64,000 nucleotides of DNA, taken from 4572-13 sp964594065 (GTDB taxonomy: Bacteria; Planctomycetota; Phycisphaerae; Sedimentisphaerales; Anaerohalosphaeraceae). Location: contig CAZQKX010000004.1 of NCBI GenBank assembly GCA_964594065.1, forward strand, positions 33,277-97,276. The letters are read 5' to 3'. Shown here piece by piece: positions 8,700-17,953 of this stretch (within the stretch, counting starts at the first letter, position 1; each line of letters starts with the position of its first letter). The notes beneath the pieces are model-generated. The model did no database searches. It was not told the DNA's origin and saw only the letters and a program-made list of their open reading frames with translations. Position numbers and translations under genes: made by a program.

Positions 8700-10115
8700 C
8701 TACATAAACTTGTTAAGGTCCCATTCCGGACTATATTTCTCACGGATTATCGAATCCAACTGAGGCATATTTTTGACCTTCATCTTTTCATCGTCCCAGT
8801 AGATGCGTTTTCCAGCGCGAATCGCGACATTGCCGAGCATGACAAACTCCGTTAACTTGGCGCCGTATTCAAAGTTACTAACAGCCTTTCCGCCGTTTTT
8901 ACAAGCGTCAAGCCAGTTGCGGTGATGTCCTTTGGACCGCGGCAAGGTTTTGGCGGGACGTTCATATTCTTTCATTTTCGCTTCCGGGATGATGCGCGGC
9001 GAACCGCTCCAACCGCCCCCTAAAATCTTGCCCTTGTCACCAATAACCAGAACTCCGTTGCTGCCCATCTTGCGTCCTTCTTCCAATTCTTCGGGACGAT
9101 CGGGTCTGAGCTTTCCATCGCGCCAGGAAAACTTCACGGCATCCCGCTGGTCGGTTTTCTCAAACATCCATGTCACTTCATTATTGCCTGACGTGGTTTC
9201 ATCATCCAGGCATTCGCATTTGCCCTCAATCCAGGTCGGATGTCCGAGTTCCAGAGCGACCCACGCTGAATCAAAATGATGAATGGACATGTCCGCCAGG
9301 ATGCCGGAACCAAACGCCCACCAACTGCGCCAGGAGTAAGGTGTATATTCCCGATGGTAGGGTCTAAATCCACGGGGCCCCAGCCACAACTTCCAATCCA
9401 GCCCCTTCGGGACTTCCATGACATCGGACGGTCGTCCCTTGTGATGAATACGCGAGCCTGAGCTGCTCCATGCCTGCACTTCGCTGACGGTTCCAATAGC
9501 TCCGTCTTTCAGCCATTCACGCATCGTCGGATGCCCGGCGCCGGAACGGCCCTGATTGCCCATCTGCGTAGCAACCTTGGTTTCTTTGGCAACTTTGGCA
9601 AGTTGACGGGCTTCCCAGATATTATGCGCCAATGGTTTTTCGCAATAGATATGTTTGCCGCGTTTCATGGCAATCATTGCAATCAGCGCATGCCAGTGGT
9701 CCGGTGTCGCGCACAGCACTGCGTCAATATTCTTTTCCTTATCAAGCAGCACGCGGAAGTCATTGTAATCGTTGCATGTATATTGTGGATTCTGGGCTTG
9801 GTAATGTTTTTCGATCTCTTTTTTGACCGGTAGACGTCCGGCGACACCTTTGTAGTAAAACTGGTCGTATTTTGCGGCCGTGGTTGGGTCGGCAACAGCC
9901 ACAACCTGCACATCCTTGGCCTGTAGCAACTGCCGGGTATTCGTGCGGCCCTGTCCGCCACAACCGATAATGGCAATGTTCAGTTTTTCACTGGGAGCAA
10001 CATATCCGGTTCCGCCAAGGATGTGACGGGGGATAATCGTAAAAGCTGAAATGGCACCTGCGGCTTGAGTGACAAATTGGCGTCGTGAAAGGTTGCTGTT
10101 TTTTTGATTGGCCAT
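8700..10115 (-). CDS. Tat-exported Gfo/Idh/MocA family oxidoreductase
   Basis: 471 residues. The N-terminus carries a twin-arginine signal (SRRQFVTQAAGAISAF), so the protein is expected to be exported folded with its NAD(P) cofactor. The Rossmann motif IIGCGGQGRTN begins near residue 49, and the family motif CEKPLAHN lies near 155. The C-terminal half fits the Gfo/Idh/MocA substrate domain. Planctomycetes have many such secreted sugar oxidoreductases; the substrate is unknown. AAGGA sits 8 nt before the ATG. It is convergent with the glycanase cluster, separated by the dockerin remnant, so it is a separate transcription unit. Confidence 0.88.
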   Translation of the reverse strand: MANQKNSNLSRRQFVTQAAGAISAFTIIPRHILGGTGYVAPSEKLNIAIIGCGGQGRTNTRQLLQAKDVQVVAVADPTTAAKYDQFYYKGVAGRLPVKKEIEKHYQAQNPQYTCNDYNDFRVLLDKEKNIDAVLCATPDHWHALIAMIAMKRGKHIYCEKPLAHNIWEARQLAKVAKETKVATQMGNQGRSGAGHPTMREWLKDGAIGTVSEVQAWSSSGSRIHHKGRPSDVMEVPKGLDWKLWLGPRGFRPYHREYTPYSWRSWWAFGSGILADMSIHHFDSAWVALELGHPTWIEGKCECLDDETTSGNNEVTWMFEKTDQRDAVKFSWRDGKLRPDRPEELEEGRKMGSNGVLVIGDKGKILGGGWSGSPRIIPEAKMKEYERPAKTLPRSKGHHRNWLDACKNGGKAVSNFEYGAKLTEFVMLGNVAIRAGKRIYWDDEKMKVKNMPQLDSIIREKYSPEWDLNKFM

Positions 10116-10286
10116 GATTTCAATCCTTCATTCTGATTTAGTAATTGGTCTTTCCACTTTTATGAAGCGTATCCTTCTACCCCGGTATATTACCATAAAA
10201 TCACAAAAAGCACAACTTTCTGACATAAAATAATGCGACATAATCCACCGGTTTTGTCAAATCGTTGTCCAAGATGCCGGCAGGTG

Positions 10287-12611
10287 TTATATCCATTTTC
10301 GGATCCACGAACGGACACCGATATCGCTTTTTACCATGACCACCGGCTTGGGTGTTCTGGCGGCGATCTTTTCCGGCAGCGACATCTGTCCTATCTGGGC
10401 CAGCGGCGAGCGATAGGTGGTTCCCAGCACAACCAGGTCGTGGTTCATCGCTTCTGCAAGGATCGCCTTGACTGCTGATTTTGCCTTAACGCTTTTCGTC
10501 TTAAGGTTGTCGCGGTCAATATCGAACTTCTTTGAGTTCTCGTCTATGAACCGATCGAAATCAACGGGACCGCGGCCGGTATCGACACTAAAGGCCGTGA
10601 CCGTTCCTTCATCAGGGCCTGCCAGGATCGAGGCGATCTCCAGCGCCAGCGCACCGTTGGGACCGCCGGCGATCGGGACCAGAACACTTTTAAAAACCTT
10701 GTTCCCACCGCAGTCTTTCAGGACCACAACATTACAGGGCGACTGCTCGATGATCGGGTCGATCTTTGAGCCGAGATTGAATATCGTGTGATGCATGACA
10801 CCGTGCCAGCCGAGGACGAGCATCTTGGTTTTCTTTTCACGGATGGCTGAAACGATTCCCCGCGCGACGTTTCTACAATAGCGTATCGTCGTGCTGATCG
10901 GGAAGTGCAGCGCTAACGAAAGCATCACCTCAAAGAGCGCTTCTTTGCCGGTGTGGGTGTATTCTTTAGCATCGTGCAGCGAGACCTGGTCGGGAACCTG
11001 CACCATGTGGATGAGCTCGAGGTGTGCATCCTTGGCTCCGCACAGACGATAGGTGCCCTGGATCAACTGACTGGCGTTATCGGGATTGGCAACGGCGACC
11101 ATGATCGGGTATTTGCCGTCGAGTGGCTCTTCGTGATGCTTTTGCTCCTCGATAACGAGTATCTCATCTTCGGTTGTCGTCGCCCGCGATTGTGCATAGA
11201 ACCGATAGATCGCCAAGCCGGACAATATCCATATCGGCGCTACAATCCAGGCGATCCAGCTCATGTGGACGAGCCATACGGCCAGGATGACCTGACAGAT
11301 GATCGCCAGTATCGGAAACAGCGGAAACAGCGGCATCAGGAAACCGTAGGTCAGCTCATCGGCCATCGACAGGCGAATCTTGATAACGCACAGGTTGACC
11401 ATGAAAAACAGGAACAAAAACATGATGCTGGCACTGGAGGCGACGTCTTTGGTCGGCAGCATTGTTGTAACGATCAGTACGACGACGCTTGTAGCAATCA
11501 GGGCTCCATAGGGTGTGTTTTTGGTCTTGTGAATCAGTGCAAAGAACTTTGGCAGCATGCTGTCGCGGCCCAGGGCGTAGGATGCACGTGTTGCCGAGTA
11601 GATCGTTGCGTTCAGTGCCGACGTTGACGAAAAGATCACCGCAAGGGTTAATATGAAATTGCCGAACGGCATCAGCCGGGCAACGGCTTCACCAAACCCT
11701 TTTTCATTAAAGCTGCCAATCCATTGCCAGGCGGGACCTTCTACGCCCTGGGTGCCGGTCTTGACCGAAACGACTGTCGCAAAGGCAACGAGAATGTAGA
11801 TCGTCGTGACGATGCACACCGAGTATATCATGGCTTTGGGCAAATTACGGCGCGGGTCGATAGCTTCATCGCCTGCCTGTGCGATGACCTCGTAGCCTTC
11901 GAACGCGACGTAGGTAAAGCCCATCGTGACCAGCAACTGTGACCAGCCTTTGGGCATAAACGGCGTAAAGTTGGCAAGACGCGAAGGATCCTTTATCGCG
12001 GTGATGACACCGACGACGCCGATGGTTACGACAAAGAGCGTCTGGCCCATCGTGATGATGGCGCCGATCTTGCCGGTTTCTGAAGCGCCGCGGAAGTTGA
12101 TATAGATAAACACCACCGCTGTGACTACGGCAACGACTTTTACGATGTTCATTTCAAGCGAATGTGCCTCGGCGGAACCCGGGGTAAATCCCGCCAGATG
12201 GTACAGCCCATTGAGCCAGCCGAGCGCGTTTGCAAAACGGACGGTGTAGAGGGCAAAGGTCAGGGCGTACATGCTGCCGGCGACCGAGGAAGCAAACCAT
12301 TCCATCCAGCCAGCCAGGAAGCTTGTGCCCCGGCCGAATCCGATACGGGCAAAGTTGTAGGCGCCGCCGGCACGGGGGATGGCCGAGCTTAACTCGGCAA
12401 AACTCATCGCGGTAAACATCGCAAGAAGACCGTTGAGGGCAAAGGTCAGGATCACTCCGCCGGGGCCTGCATGTCCGATGGAGATGCCCATGCCGAGAAA
12501 GACACCGGCGCCGATCATCATACCCAGCCCCATCATGGTAACATGGAACAGTGACAACTCGCGGGAAAGTTCCGGAGTCGGATCAGAAGACGAAACGGGA
12601 CTACTTGCCAT
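10287..12611 (-). CDS. APC-family amino acid permease fused to two universal stress protein domains
   Basis: 774 residues. Residues about 20-470 form a 12-segment amino acid-polyamine-organocation transporter. The N-terminal glycine-rich stretch (GLGMMIGAGVFLGMG) is the typical TM1 signature, and RAGGAYNFAR follows TM2. Residues about 490-625 and 635-770 are two cytosolic UspA-like domains; the second ends with DLVVLGTTYRSPLAQ and PVVMVKS, near the usual nucleotide-binding loop. The fusion suggests transport tuned by nucleotide or stress status, as proposed for other transporter-Usp fusions; the substrate cannot be told. Its ATG overlaps the 3' end of the 52-residue gene upstream by 11 bp, which implies translational coupling. 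Confidence 0.88.
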   Translation of the reverse strand: MASSPVSSSDPTPELSRELSLFHVTMMGLGMMIGAGVFLGMGISIGHAGPGGVILTFALNGLLAMFTAMSFAELSSAIPRAGGAYNFARIGFGRGTSFLAGWMEWFASSVAGSMYALTFALYTVRFANALGWLNGLYHLAGFTPGSAEAHSLEMNIVKVVAVVTAVVFIYINFRGASETGKIGAIITMGQTLFVVTIGVVGVITAIKDPSRLANFTPFMPKGWSQLLVTMGFTYVAFEGYEVIAQAGDEAIDPRRNLPKAMIYSVCIVTTIYILVAFATVVSVKTGTQGVEGPAWQWIGSFNEKGFGEAVARLMPFGNFILTLAVIFSSTSALNATIYSATRASYALGRDSMLPKFFALIHKTKNTPYGALIATSVVVLIVTTMLPTKDVASSASIMFLFLFFMVNLCVIKIRLSMADELTYGFLMPLFPLFPILAIICQVILAVWLVHMSWIAWIVAPIWILSGLAIYRFYAQSRATTTEDEILVIEEQKHHEEPLDGKYPIMVAVANPDNASQLIQGTYRLCGAKDAHLELIHMVQVPDQVSLHDAKEYTHTGKEALFEVMLSLALHFPISTTIRYCRNVARGIVSAIREKKTKMLVLGWHGVMHHTIFNLGSKIDPIIEQSPCNVVVLKDCGGNKVFKSVLVPIAGGPNGALALEIASILAGPDEGTVTAFSVDTGRGPVDFDRFIDENSKKFDIDRDNLKTKSVKAKSAVKAILAEAMNHDLVVLGTTYRSPLAQIGQMSLPEKIAARTPKPVVMVKSDIGVRSWIRKWI

Positions 12612-12759
12612 TATTTTTGCCCTTAAGAGTTTCCCGCGCAGTCCGGTAGCCGTCAGAAGCGATACGCTCGATCAAAGCTCTTGACAGCAAGGTGATCGCA
12701 ATAACCGCCGATAACGCCGCGGCGGTCAATATGATCCCGATTATAATGTCCTTATCCAT
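12601..12759 (-). CDS. 52-residue single-pass membrane microprotein coupled to the permease
   Basis: An ATG at 12757-12759 opens a 52-codon frame ending in TAG at 12601-12603. The peptide begins MDKDIII, has one hydrophobic segment of about 22 residues (GIILTAAALSAVIAITLLS) and a basic tail ending KGKNNGK. Its last 11 bp overlap the start of the permease, an arrangement typical of co-translated subunits. It resembles small accessory subunits of transporters in layout only; I recognise no family. Support comes from the overlap, the clean TM-plus-basic-tail design and the absence of another explanation for this stretch. Confidence 0.6.
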   Translation of the reverse strand: MDKDIIIGIILTAAALSAVIAITLLSRALIERIASDGYRTARETLKGKNNGK

Positions 12760-12972
12760 AACGCGGTTTTATACCAGAAGTAGCGGTGATATGCAACAAC
12801 GGGTTAACAATGGGCGAAAAACCGCAATGTAAACTTCATTCATATCGAATTTTGAATTGTTGGAAACGCAGAAGAGGAAAAAACGCCATTGCTTTGATGC
12901 ACAGATGCACTACCGGACCATTGGTCGTATCAGCCTGATTATGAGTTGATTTGTAGAATATAAGCTCATATC

Positions 12973-13001
12973 TTGACAATCCAGAGTGAATTTGATAAAA
13001 T
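12973..13001 (+). promoter_or_regulatory. Sigma-70-like promoter for the prepilin-like gene
   Basis: TTGACA at 12973-12978 and TAAAAT at 12996-13001 are separated by exactly 17 bp. Transcription would begin near 13008, about 108 nt before the ATG at 13116. The rest of the 356-bp gap from 12760 to 13115 shows nothing else I can support. It should also hold the unrecognised reverse promoter of the microprotein-permease unit. Confidence 0.6.
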
Positions 13002-13115
13002 TCGGACGTCATACGAAGAAAGGGACGGATTTGGACCGTATTAACGAAAGGTGCCGGAGAACATCTTTTTTTAATCAAGTGTGCCACAAGACACATCTGG
13101 AACGGAAATTATGTT

Positions 13116-13856
13116 ATGAAAAAGAGGGCAAACACACAACTCGGATTTACTCTCATTGAATTACTCGTTGTCATCGCCATTATCGCTCTTCTTATGGCCG
13201 TTGTTCTCCCGGCCCTTCGCGCAGCCAAAAATAAAGCTAAGGATGTCATTTGTTTAAACCATCTAAGCCAGATTGGCAAAGGAGCATTGGTCTATGCATC
13301 TGAGTATGACCAGCATATCCCAAAAAACGGAGGAACAGCACTCACCGTCAATGTCTTTTGGATTCTGGCGTATGCGCCTTATGTTGGTGAACACTACGAA
13401 GAGTTTGAAGATTATACGGAATCAAAAATCTTCAATTGTCCTCGCTATCCGGACCGTGAACAGACAGTAGATTACATTATCAGCAGCTGGGGGTATAGGC
13501 TGGATGGTACAGATGAGGCTGACGCCTCAACAAGGTTAACGGATTACACCAATCCCGGAACAAAAATTTATATCGCCGATTACGCCAGCAAAACATATTT
13601 AGATGATAACGACGTCGAGCAAACCCGGCCGAATGGAATCGTGACCATTATTAAAAATTATACCGAACTCGAAGCTTTCAGGGCAACTTTGGATGTGCAT
13701 TTTCCGGGCAACCTGCCCAGTGGAGATGAGAAAGGTCTCTGGAAAGTTGCCGGTGAACGTCATAAGCGGGAAGGAAGTAATTCGCTGTTTTATGACGGCC
13801 ATGCCGATTGGGTTCACAGAGACAACCATGTGCCCGGCGTTTATAATATCCGCTGA
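13116..13856 (+). CDS. Prepilin-like secreted protein with H-x9-DG-type C-terminus
   Basis: 246 residues. The N-terminus (QLGFTLIELLVVIAIIALL) is a textbook type IV prepilin/pseudopilin signal: Gly at -1, Phe at +1 and Glu at +5 of the mature protein, then a long hydrophobic helix. The C-terminal part contains GERHKREGSNSLFYDGHADWV, the His-x9-Asp-Gly motif characteristic of a large planctomycete and lentisphaere family of secreted prepilin-like proteins. It is presumably exported by a type II secretion or pilus-like machine; its role is unknown. No pilin assembly gene lies nearby, so it acts as a stand-alone substrate. Confidence 0.82.
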   Translation: MKKRANTQLGFTLIELLVVIAIIALLMAVVLPALRAAKNKAKDVICLNHLSQIGKGALVYASEYDQHIPKNGGTALTVNVFWILAYAPYVGEHYEEFEDYTESKIFNCPRYPDREQTVDYIISSWGYRLDGTDEADASTRLTDYTNPGTKIYIADYASKTYLDDNDVEQTRPNGIVTIIKNYTELEAFRATLDVHFPGNLPSGDEKGLWKVAGERHKREGSNSLFYDGHADWVHRDNHVPGVYNIR

Positions 13857-14250
13857 TAGAATACTGCAGTTCGATGCAGTCAACCTTAATTTACCAATAT
13901 TTCTTTTTTTCAGCAGGTTTGATTATTTCCATTCCGGTCTTTGTAACCGTTTTACTTTTCGAAGATATTCACGAAGTATCTCGTCTCATCTTCCTCTGTG
14001 TTGTTAAGTATCACCTTAATCACATTCTGCCGATATCGACTTAGCCGCGTTCTGCCGGTATTATCAGCATCGTCCAAGATTGAGTTTTCCCCAAACAGGC
14101 TACAGTTGACATTATAAGCCGGCGAGAAGAGGTAAAGAAATACTTGATTTATAAGGAAAATTCTGCTAATTATTCTGTTATATCCACGATAGTGGGAATC
14201 AAGGCTAAAAGATGTTTCTGTGAGTCTTTAATAATAAGGAGAATGTAATC
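13857..14250 (+). other. 394-bp intergenic region before the GntP operon
   Basis: No coding region is convincing here. A short inverted repeat (ACTGCA...TGCAGT, 13863-13880) follows the prepilin stop but has no T-run, so terminator function is doubtful. A weak TTGATT (14144-14149) and TAATTA (14167-14172) pair 17 bp apart could be the promoter of the next operon. Confidence 0.4.
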
Positions 14251-15639
14251 TTGGAAATGTCACCACTTCTTATACTGGCCATTGGGATCGCCGTCGTTTT
14301 AACCTTGATCCTCTGGCTGCGAATGAATGCCTTCCTGGCTTTGATAACGGCCGCAATCCTGGTCAGCCTGCTTGCGCCTGGAGAAGCGGCAGACAAAATC
14401 GGCAGAGTAGCCTTTGCGTTTGGTGATACCGCCCGTAAAATCGGCATTGTTATTGCCATGGCTGCTATTATCGGGCGATGCCTGATTGAAAGCGGGGCCG
14501 CCGATCGCATTGTTCGGGCGTTTGTTCGCCTGTTGGGTGAAAAACGATGCCCGGTTTCTCTCATGACCAGTGGATTTGTGCTGTCGGTTCCCGTGTTCTT
14601 CGATACCGTTTTTTATCTGCTGCTTCCACTGGCCCGTTCCATGCACAAACGAACCGGTATACGCTACATGCTGCTGATTCTGGCGATGGGAGCGGGCGGT
14701 TCGATTACACACTCACTCGTACCGCCAACGCCGGGCCCGCTTATCATCGCAGGCACCCTTGGGATCGATCTGGGGACGATGATCATGATCGGACTGCTAA
14801 CAGGAATCTGCACAGCTGCGGTAATCCTGTTTTTTATTCGCTGGATCAGTCGGGTATTTGATTTCCCCATGCGTCCCATCGAGGGATGTGCAGAAGAGCC
14901 GGAACCGCTGCCGGACGAAATGCTTCCGGGCTTGCTTGCCTCGTCCCTGCCGATTCTTTTTCCGGTCGTTATGATCTCTGCCCATACAATCATCTCGACA
15001 CTTGCCAAGGGAGCTAACCCGGATTCTCTGCTCCATCAGGCGAAAGACTTTACCTCTATCATCGGCAATGCCAGTTTCGCGATGCTCATCTCCGCGGCCA
15101 TCGCTTTAGTCGTACTCTGGCGACAACGAAAACCATCTCGACAGGAATTGGCGAACATGGTGGAAAGCTCTCTCATGAGCGGCGGTGTTATCATTCTCAT
15201 CACCTCTGCCGGCGGAGCCTTTGGGGCCATGCTGAAAGCAGCGCAAATCGGGCCGGCCATTGAAAAGCTGATTGCAACTGATCCCACGCAAAGCATCGGA
15301 GGCATCCATCTTCTGCTGTTGGCTTTTCTGGTTGCTTTTTTAATCAAATTTGCACAGGGTTCCAGTACTGTTGCTATGATCACTGCCTCCGGTATGCTGG
15401 CTTCGCTCATTAGTTCCCCAGAGTCCATGGGTTACCATCCCGTGTATATCGCTTGTGCGATCGGATTCGGAGCTCAGTGCGGTAACTGGATGAACGACAG
15501 TGGTTTCTGGATTTTTGCTAAAATGAGCGGCCTGACCGAAACGGAGACATTGAAAACCTGGACCGTGACGGTCAGCACACTTGCTTTAACCGGATTGTTG
15601 TTTACAATCCTCTTTGCAAAACTGTTGCCGCTCGTGTAA
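14251..15639 (+). CDS. GntP-family sugar-acid:proton symporter
   Basis: 462 residues, in the usual 440-460 range of the GntP/gluconate permease family. The start is TTG at 14251, chosen because AAGGAG (14236-14241) ends 9 nt upstream; an ATG two codons later is less well spaced. About 12-14 hydrophobic segments are visible, with family hallmarks such as the early LALITAAILVSLLAPGEA, GGSITHSLVPPTPGP in the middle and a late CGNWMNDSGFW. These proteins import gluconate or related aldonic/hydroxy acids. With the dehydrogenases 29 bp and then 30 bp downstream it forms an apparent three-gene catabolic operon for a sugar acid. The exact substrate is not readable. Confidence 0.88.
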   Translation: MEMSPLLILAIGIAVVLTLILWLRMNAFLALITAAILVSLLAPGEAADKIGRVAFAFGDTARKIGIVIAMAAIIGRCLIESGAADRIVRAFVRLLGEKRCPVSLMTSGFVLSVPVFFDTVFYLLLPLARSMHKRTGIRYMLLILAMGAGGSITHSLVPPTPGPLIIAGTLGIDLGTMIMIGLLTGICTAAVILFFIRWISRVFDFPMRPIEGCAEEPEPLPDEMLPGLLASSLPILFPVVMISAHTIISTLAKGANPDSLLHQAKDFTSIIGNASFAMLISAAIALVVLWRQRKPSRQELANMVESSLMSGGVIILITSAGGAFGAMLKAAQIGPAIEKLIATDPTQSIGGIHLLLLAFLVAFLIKFAQGSSTVAMITASGMLASLISSPESMGYHPVYIACAIGFGAQCGNWMNDSGFWIFAKMSGLTETETLKTWTVTVSTLALTGLLFTILFAKLLPLV

Positions 15640-15668
15640 TGCAGTGACTTCTGATAGGGAGAAATAAT

Positions 15669-16706
15669 TTGAAAGCTCTTGTCTTAACCAAATCGAACCA
15701 CTTTGAAATACGGGATTGTCCGGAACCACAGGTGGAAGATCAGGATGTTTTAATTCAAGTCAAGGCCTGTGGAATCTGCGGCAGTGATGTCCACGGTATG
15801 GACGGCAGCACAGGCCGCAGACAGCCTCCGATTATCATGGGGCACGAGGCTGCCGGGATCATTACAAAGACTGGTTCCGGCGTTACCCTGTGGCAAAAAG
15901 GTGATCGAGTTACCTTCGATTCGACTGTCTATTGTCAGCAATGCAGCTTTTGCCAAAAGGGCCTAATCAACCTCTGTGACAATCGGCGGGTGCTGGGTGT
16001 CTCCTGCGATGACTATCGCCGGGACGGGGCTTTTGCTGAATATATCTCCATTCCACAGCATATTCTCTATCGGCTTCCGGAAGGAGTCCGTTTTGAACAG
16101 GGCGCTATGATTGAAGCGTTGTCAATCGCTGTTCATGCCGCCAGGCGAACTTCAATATCAGCTGGAGATACCGCCGTAGTAGTCGGCACCGGTATGATCG
16201 GTCTTTTGGTTATTCAGGTGCTGCGCGCTGTCGGCTGCGGCAAAGTCATTGCCGTTGATGTGGATTCGGATCGGCTGGGCCTGGCTGAACAGCTCGGAGC
16301 GGATATCACATTGAATCCGGAAACATCGGATGTTCTCCAGCATTGTATGCAGATAACGGGAGGTCGAGGCGCAGATATTGCATTCGAAGTGGTGGGTGTG
16401 ACACCTGCCGTTCAGACAGCGGTCTCCGTTCTTCGAAAAGGCGGATGCCTCACAATGGTAGGCAATGTTTCACCGCATGTGGAAATCCCGCTCCAAACAC
16501 TCGTAACCCGGGAGATTTCCATGAACGGTTCCTGTGCCTCCTGTGGCGAATATCCGGACTGTCTGGACATGATCGCAGACCAAAAGGTTGATGTGGACAA
16601 ATTGATCAGCGCTGTCGCGGATCTGGCTGAGGGACCGTCATGGTTTCAACGCTTGTATAGCCGACAGCCGGGTCTGATGAAAGTGATCCTGAAACCAAGT
16701 GATTAA
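15669..16706 (+). CDS. Zinc-dependent medium-chain alcohol/polyol dehydrogenase
   Basis: 345 residues starting at TTG 15669, with AGGGAG 7 nt upstream. Catalytic zinc ligands are in CGICGSDVHG (Cys, about 37) and GHEAAG (His, about 60). The structural zinc site is the four-cysteine block CQQCSFCQKGLINLCDN. The Rossmann motif GTGMIGLLVIQ and the following IAVDVDSDR (acidic residue after beta-2) point to NAD preference. It belongs to the threonine/sorbitol/galactitol dehydrogenase branch. As the middle gene of the GntP-dehydrogenase-Gfo operon it probably oxidises a hydroxyl of the imported sugar acid or polyol. Two consecutive TTG starts in this operon suggest modest translation. Confidence 0.88.
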   Translation: MKALVLTKSNHFEIRDCPEPQVEDQDVLIQVKACGICGSDVHGMDGSTGRRQPPIIMGHEAAGIITKTGSGVTLWQKGDRVTFDSTVYCQQCSFCQKGLINLCDNRRVLGVSCDDYRRDGAFAEYISIPQHILYRLPEGVRFEQGAMIEALSIAVHAARRTSISAGDTAVVVGTGMIGLLVIQVLRAVGCGKVIAVDVDSDRLGLAEQLGADITLNPETSDVLQHCMQITGGRGADIAFEVVGVTPAVQTAVSVLRKGGCLTMVGNVSPHVEIPLQTLVTREISMNGSCASCGEYPDCLDMIADQKVDVDKLISAVADLAEGPSWFQRLYSRQPGLMKVILKPSD

Positions 16707-16736
16707 TCGAACCGCTTAAAAGGAATATTCTGACCT

Positions 16737-17864
16737 ATGAAAAAGCTGAAAACAGGAATCATTGGATGCGGAAAAGTGACGGACCTTCACGCCAAGGCTT
16801 TAGCCAGGCTGCAATGCTCTGCCTTTACGGCGGTATGCAGCCGAACCCGTTCAAAAGCAGAACAATATGGAGCCAAATACGGCGCCAAAGGGTATGATGA
16901 TGTGACCCAAATGGTGGAAAATGAGTCTTTGGATGCGGTCCTGGTTTGCACACCGCATCCGTTTCATGCTGTCCCCATTATTCAGGCGATCGAGGCCGGG
17001 GCTCATGTGCTGGTTGAAAAACCTCTCGCCTCGTCTCTGGAAGACTGCGATGCCATGATTGCAGCGGCTAAAAAAGCAAACGTTCAATTGTCGGTAATCT
17101 CACAACGCCGTTTTTATGCCCCCTGTCAGCGTATCCGAAAAGCCATCGATGATGGAATGATAGGGCAGACTGTTCTCGGCACCGTGGCGATGTTTGGCTG
17201 GCGTGACAAAAAATACTATGAAAGTGATCCCTGGCGCGGCAGTTGGAAAGACGAAGGAGGCGGGGTAATGGTCAACCAGGCACCGCATCAACTGGACCTG
17301 TTGCAGTGGTACATGGGGCCAATCGATGAACTATTTGGTTACTGGGGCAATCTGAACCATCCCTACATTGAGGTTGAAGACACGGCTGTGATAGTCATTC
17401 GTTTTAAAAACGGCGGGCTGGGTAATATCGTCGTCAGCAACGCACAGAATCCCGCGCTCTATGGCAAGGTGCTGGTGACCGGAAGCAATGGAGCTGCCGT
17501 GGGTGTACAGACGGACGGCGGAGCGATGTTTATCGCAGGTCAATCAGACATCGAAGAACCCCCGATCAATGATCACTGGACCATTCCCGGGCAGGAGACA
17601 CAACTCCAGAAGTGGCAGCAGGAAGATGCGGAATTCTTCAAAAAAATCAAAGCAACGGAATACTATCATCAACTTCAAATTGAAGATTTTCTTAATGCCA
17701 TTCTCGAGAACCGTGATCCTCTTGTCACGGGCGCCGAAGGCCGCAAAACGGTGGAACTCTTTACGGCGGTATATCGTTCTCAGCGGGACAAAAAACCCAT
17801 CCGCTTCCCCCTGGTGCCGGAAGCGGATAACAGCACATATGATGGACGTTATTGTCAGCCATAA
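16737..17864 (+). CDS. Cytosolic Gfo/Idh/MocA family dehydrogenase
   Basis: 375 residues with no signal sequence. The Rossmann motif GIIGCGKVTDLHAKAL starts at residue 7, and the catalytic-lysine motif EKPLAS lies near 93. The C-terminal beta-sheet domain contains GGGVMVNQAPHQLDLLQW, with the typical His-x3-Asp pair. Family members oxidise or reduce sugars and cyclitols with NAD(P). It is the third gene of the operon, 30 bp after the alcohol dehydrogenase, and likely works on the same sugar-acid pathway. Confidence 0.88.
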   Translation: MKKLKTGIIGCGKVTDLHAKALARLQCSAFTAVCSRTRSKAEQYGAKYGAKGYDDVTQMVENESLDAVLVCTPHPFHAVPIIQAIEAGAHVLVEKPLASSLEDCDAMIAAAKKANVQLSVISQRRFYAPCQRIRKAIDDGMIGQTVLGTVAMFGWRDKKYYESDPWRGSWKDEGGGVMVNQAPHQLDLLQWYMGPIDELFGYWGNLNHPYIEVEDTAVIVIRFKNGGLGNIVVSNAQNPALYGKVLVTGSNGAAVGVQTDGGAMFIAGQSDIEEPPINDHWTIPGQETQLQKWQQEDAEFFKKIKATEYYHQLQIEDFLNAILENRDPLVTGAEGRKTVELFTAVYRSQRDKKPIRFPLVPEADNSTYDGRYCQP

Positions 17865-17953
17865 TAATGCACAGAGGCAAGACAGTGTAATTATAGATTC
17901 ATTACAGCAAAGGCACGGCCGCCGGTAAAAATATCCACCAATTATTACGTTTT

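Noticed and set aside
10953..11627. Long open frame (224 codons) opposite the permease gene
   Set aside because: Lies fully antisense to a confident membrane protein, with no ribosome site and an unnatural composition rich in Gln, His and Cys.
12836..13096. 86-codon reverse frame ahead of the prepilin gene
   Set aside because: It overlaps the forward promoter, has no ribosome site and shows no recognisable protein features.
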